This document shows positions 38,537 to 39,494 of a stretch of DNA of 39,494 nucleotides, one piece after another (the stretch's first letter is position 1; every line of letters starts with the position of its first letter). The notes below the pieces were generated by a model. The model searched no databases. It had not been told where the DNA came from and worked only from the letters and a program-made list of their open reading frames with translations. A program made the translations under genes and the position numbers. Source of the DNA: an uncultured Duncaniella sp. Its GTDB lineage: Bacteria; Bacteroidota; Bacteroidia; Bacteroidales; Muribaculaceae. The stretch spans positions 1 through 39,494 of the forward strand of contig CAJUIX010000028.1 of NCBI GenBank assembly GCA_910586665.1, given 5' to 3'.

Positions 38537-39494
38537 ATGTTTTTTCCATTTGTTAAGCAGCTTGATGCGATGCAATGTGGTGTATCATGCATGAGTATGA
38601 TATGCAAATTTTATGGCAAAACAATATCTCTCCAATTTTTGGAGAGATATTGTCAACCATCAAAGGAGGGAGTGTCTTTTAAGAGTATTGCCGATCTCTG
38701 TGAATTTCTAAATATAGAATATACCGCAGGTCGAGTAAGTTTGATAGATTTATTAGATTGCCCGTTGCCATGTATAATACATTGGAACCAAAACCATTTT
38801 GTAGTATTATATAAAATTGACAAAAAAGGTAATAGATTTTGGATTGCAGATCCGGCTAAGGGAAAATATAAATTGACGCGTAACGAGTTTGTTATACATT
38901 GGTTATCTACAGTATCCAATAAAGTAGATAAAGGCGTCGCTATGTTTTTTCAGAAAACGGATGCGTTTGAGCGTCTTAAGGTTGCTGATTTCGAAGGCAA
39001 ACGGTCATTCCGTTTTCTATGGAAATATATTGTTCAATATAAAAGTTTATTTTTGCAAATTATATTAGGATTATTATTGGGATGTTTATTCCAGTTAATA
39101 ATGCCTTTTCTAACCCAATGGATTGTTGATATTGGAATTAAACATAAGGATATTAAATTTATTTGGTTAGTTCTTCTAGGGGAGTTATTGATCGTAATAG
39201 GAAAAACTGTTACAGATTTTATAAGGAGATGGATTTTATTACATATATCTATGCGTATAAATATCTCCATTGTAAGTGATTTTTTTATAAAATTGCTTAA
39301 ATTGCCAATGTCATTTTTTGAGACTAAATTATTAGGCGATTTGCTGCAAAGAATGGGAGATCATTCACGCATACAAACATTCCTTACAAATCAGGTTCTC
39401 GGGATCATATTTATGATTCTTTCTTTTATCGTATTCGGTGTAAGTATCTTTAAAAAATTAGTTAATACATTCGATTATGTTACGCCGCAGGCCT
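38537..39494 (+). CDS. C39 peptidase-containing ABC transporter (PCAT), partial
   Basis: Open to the right edge (319 codons seen). The N-terminal C39 cysteine protease has catalytic C14 in QLDAMQCGVSC, H87 in QNHFVVLYKI and D105 in FWIADPAKG. From about residue 155 come hydrophobic ABC-exporter helices (LFLQIILGLLLGCLFQLIMPFL; FIWLVLLGELLIVIG) and the coupling segment LPMSFFETKLLGDLLQRMGDH. The ATPase domain lies beyond the window. The enzyme class cleaves leaders after GG and exports the core, which matches the VKGG of the precursor. It is 11 nt after the barrel gene and strongly AT-rich. Confidence 0.93.
   Translation, partial: MFFPFVKQLDAMQCGVSCMSMICKFYGKTISLQFLERYCQPSKEGVSFKSIADLCEFLNIEYTAGRVSLIDLLDCPLPCIIHWNQNHFVVLYKIDKKGNRFWIADPAKGKYKLTRNEFVIHWLSTVSNKVDKGVAMFFQKTDAFERLKVADFEGKRSFRFLWKYIVQYKSLFLQIILGLLLGCLFQLIMPFLTQWIVDIGIKHKDIKFIWLVLLGELLIVIGKTVTDFIRRWILLHISMRINISIVSDFFIKLLKLPMSFFETKLLGDLLQRMGDHSRIQTFLTNQVLGIIFMILSFIVFGVSIFKKLVNTFDYVTPQA

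Overview
The window looks like the chromosome of a gut-type Bacteroidales bacterium, Muribaculaceae-like by overall impression; I did no database comparison. The evidence is the order tuf, tRNA-Trp, secE, nusG, rplK, rplA, rplJ, rplL, rpoB, rpoC, the repeated Bacteroidota promoter pattern (TTTG, about 20 nt, TAnnTTTG), the general lack of strong Shine-Dalgarno sequences, and OMP_b-brl_3/TonB-plug-type outer-membrane barrels.

Layout. Positions 1-12152 hold core information-processing genes: the 3' end of tuf, a hairpin terminator, tRNA-Trp(CCA), secE, nusG, a structured leader before rplK, the L11/L1/L10/L7-L12 genes, a strong hairpin between rplL and rpoB, then rpoB and rpoC and an intrinsic terminator. 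After an AT-rich spacer with four degenerate ~40-bp units comes a monovalent cation:proton antiporter (12477-14627). An AT-richer island at 14.7-18.2 kb is a restriction-modification locus: a PD-(D/E)xK endonuclease converging on two coupled adenine-type methyltransferases.

Positions 18.3-21.3 kb hold a self-regulated ABC operon (ATPase, permease, YtrA-type GntR regulator, membrane-anchored accessory protein) with a recognisable operator at the promoter. Then come a leftward three-gene operon ending in a ComEC-like metallo-beta-lactamase-fold protein, a hypothetical gene carrying two palindromic interspersed repeats inside its reading frame, a U32 peptidase/TrhP-like tRNA hydroxylation protein, a YczE-type membrane protein, a histidine kinase without an adjacent response regulator, a two-gene unit (44-aa peptide plus DUF6169-like protein), and a tripartite RND efflux operon (28.8-34.4 kb).

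The most interesting part is 34421-39494: an AT-rich ribosomally synthesised, post-translationally modified peptide (RiPP) locus with its own promoter. It has a tiny precursor with a double-glycine leader and a CxC core, a radical SAM/SPASM maturase, an outer-membrane beta-barrel protein translationally coupled to it, and a C39-peptidase ABC exporter that runs off the right edge. The precursor frame contains an in-frame TAA after the first CxC unit; the same frame continues through two more CxC-x-SGA units. In both later units the codon at the position of the TAA is Gln (CAG), so the stop looks like a C-to-T change of CAA. This is a decayed, recently truncated, or read-through multi-core peptide.

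The proposed logic of the locus is: the precursor is modified by the radical SAM enzyme, cleaved after GG and exported by the C39 ABC transporter, with the outer-membrane barrel handling passage or recognition at the outer membrane. That chain is inferred from the families and gene order.
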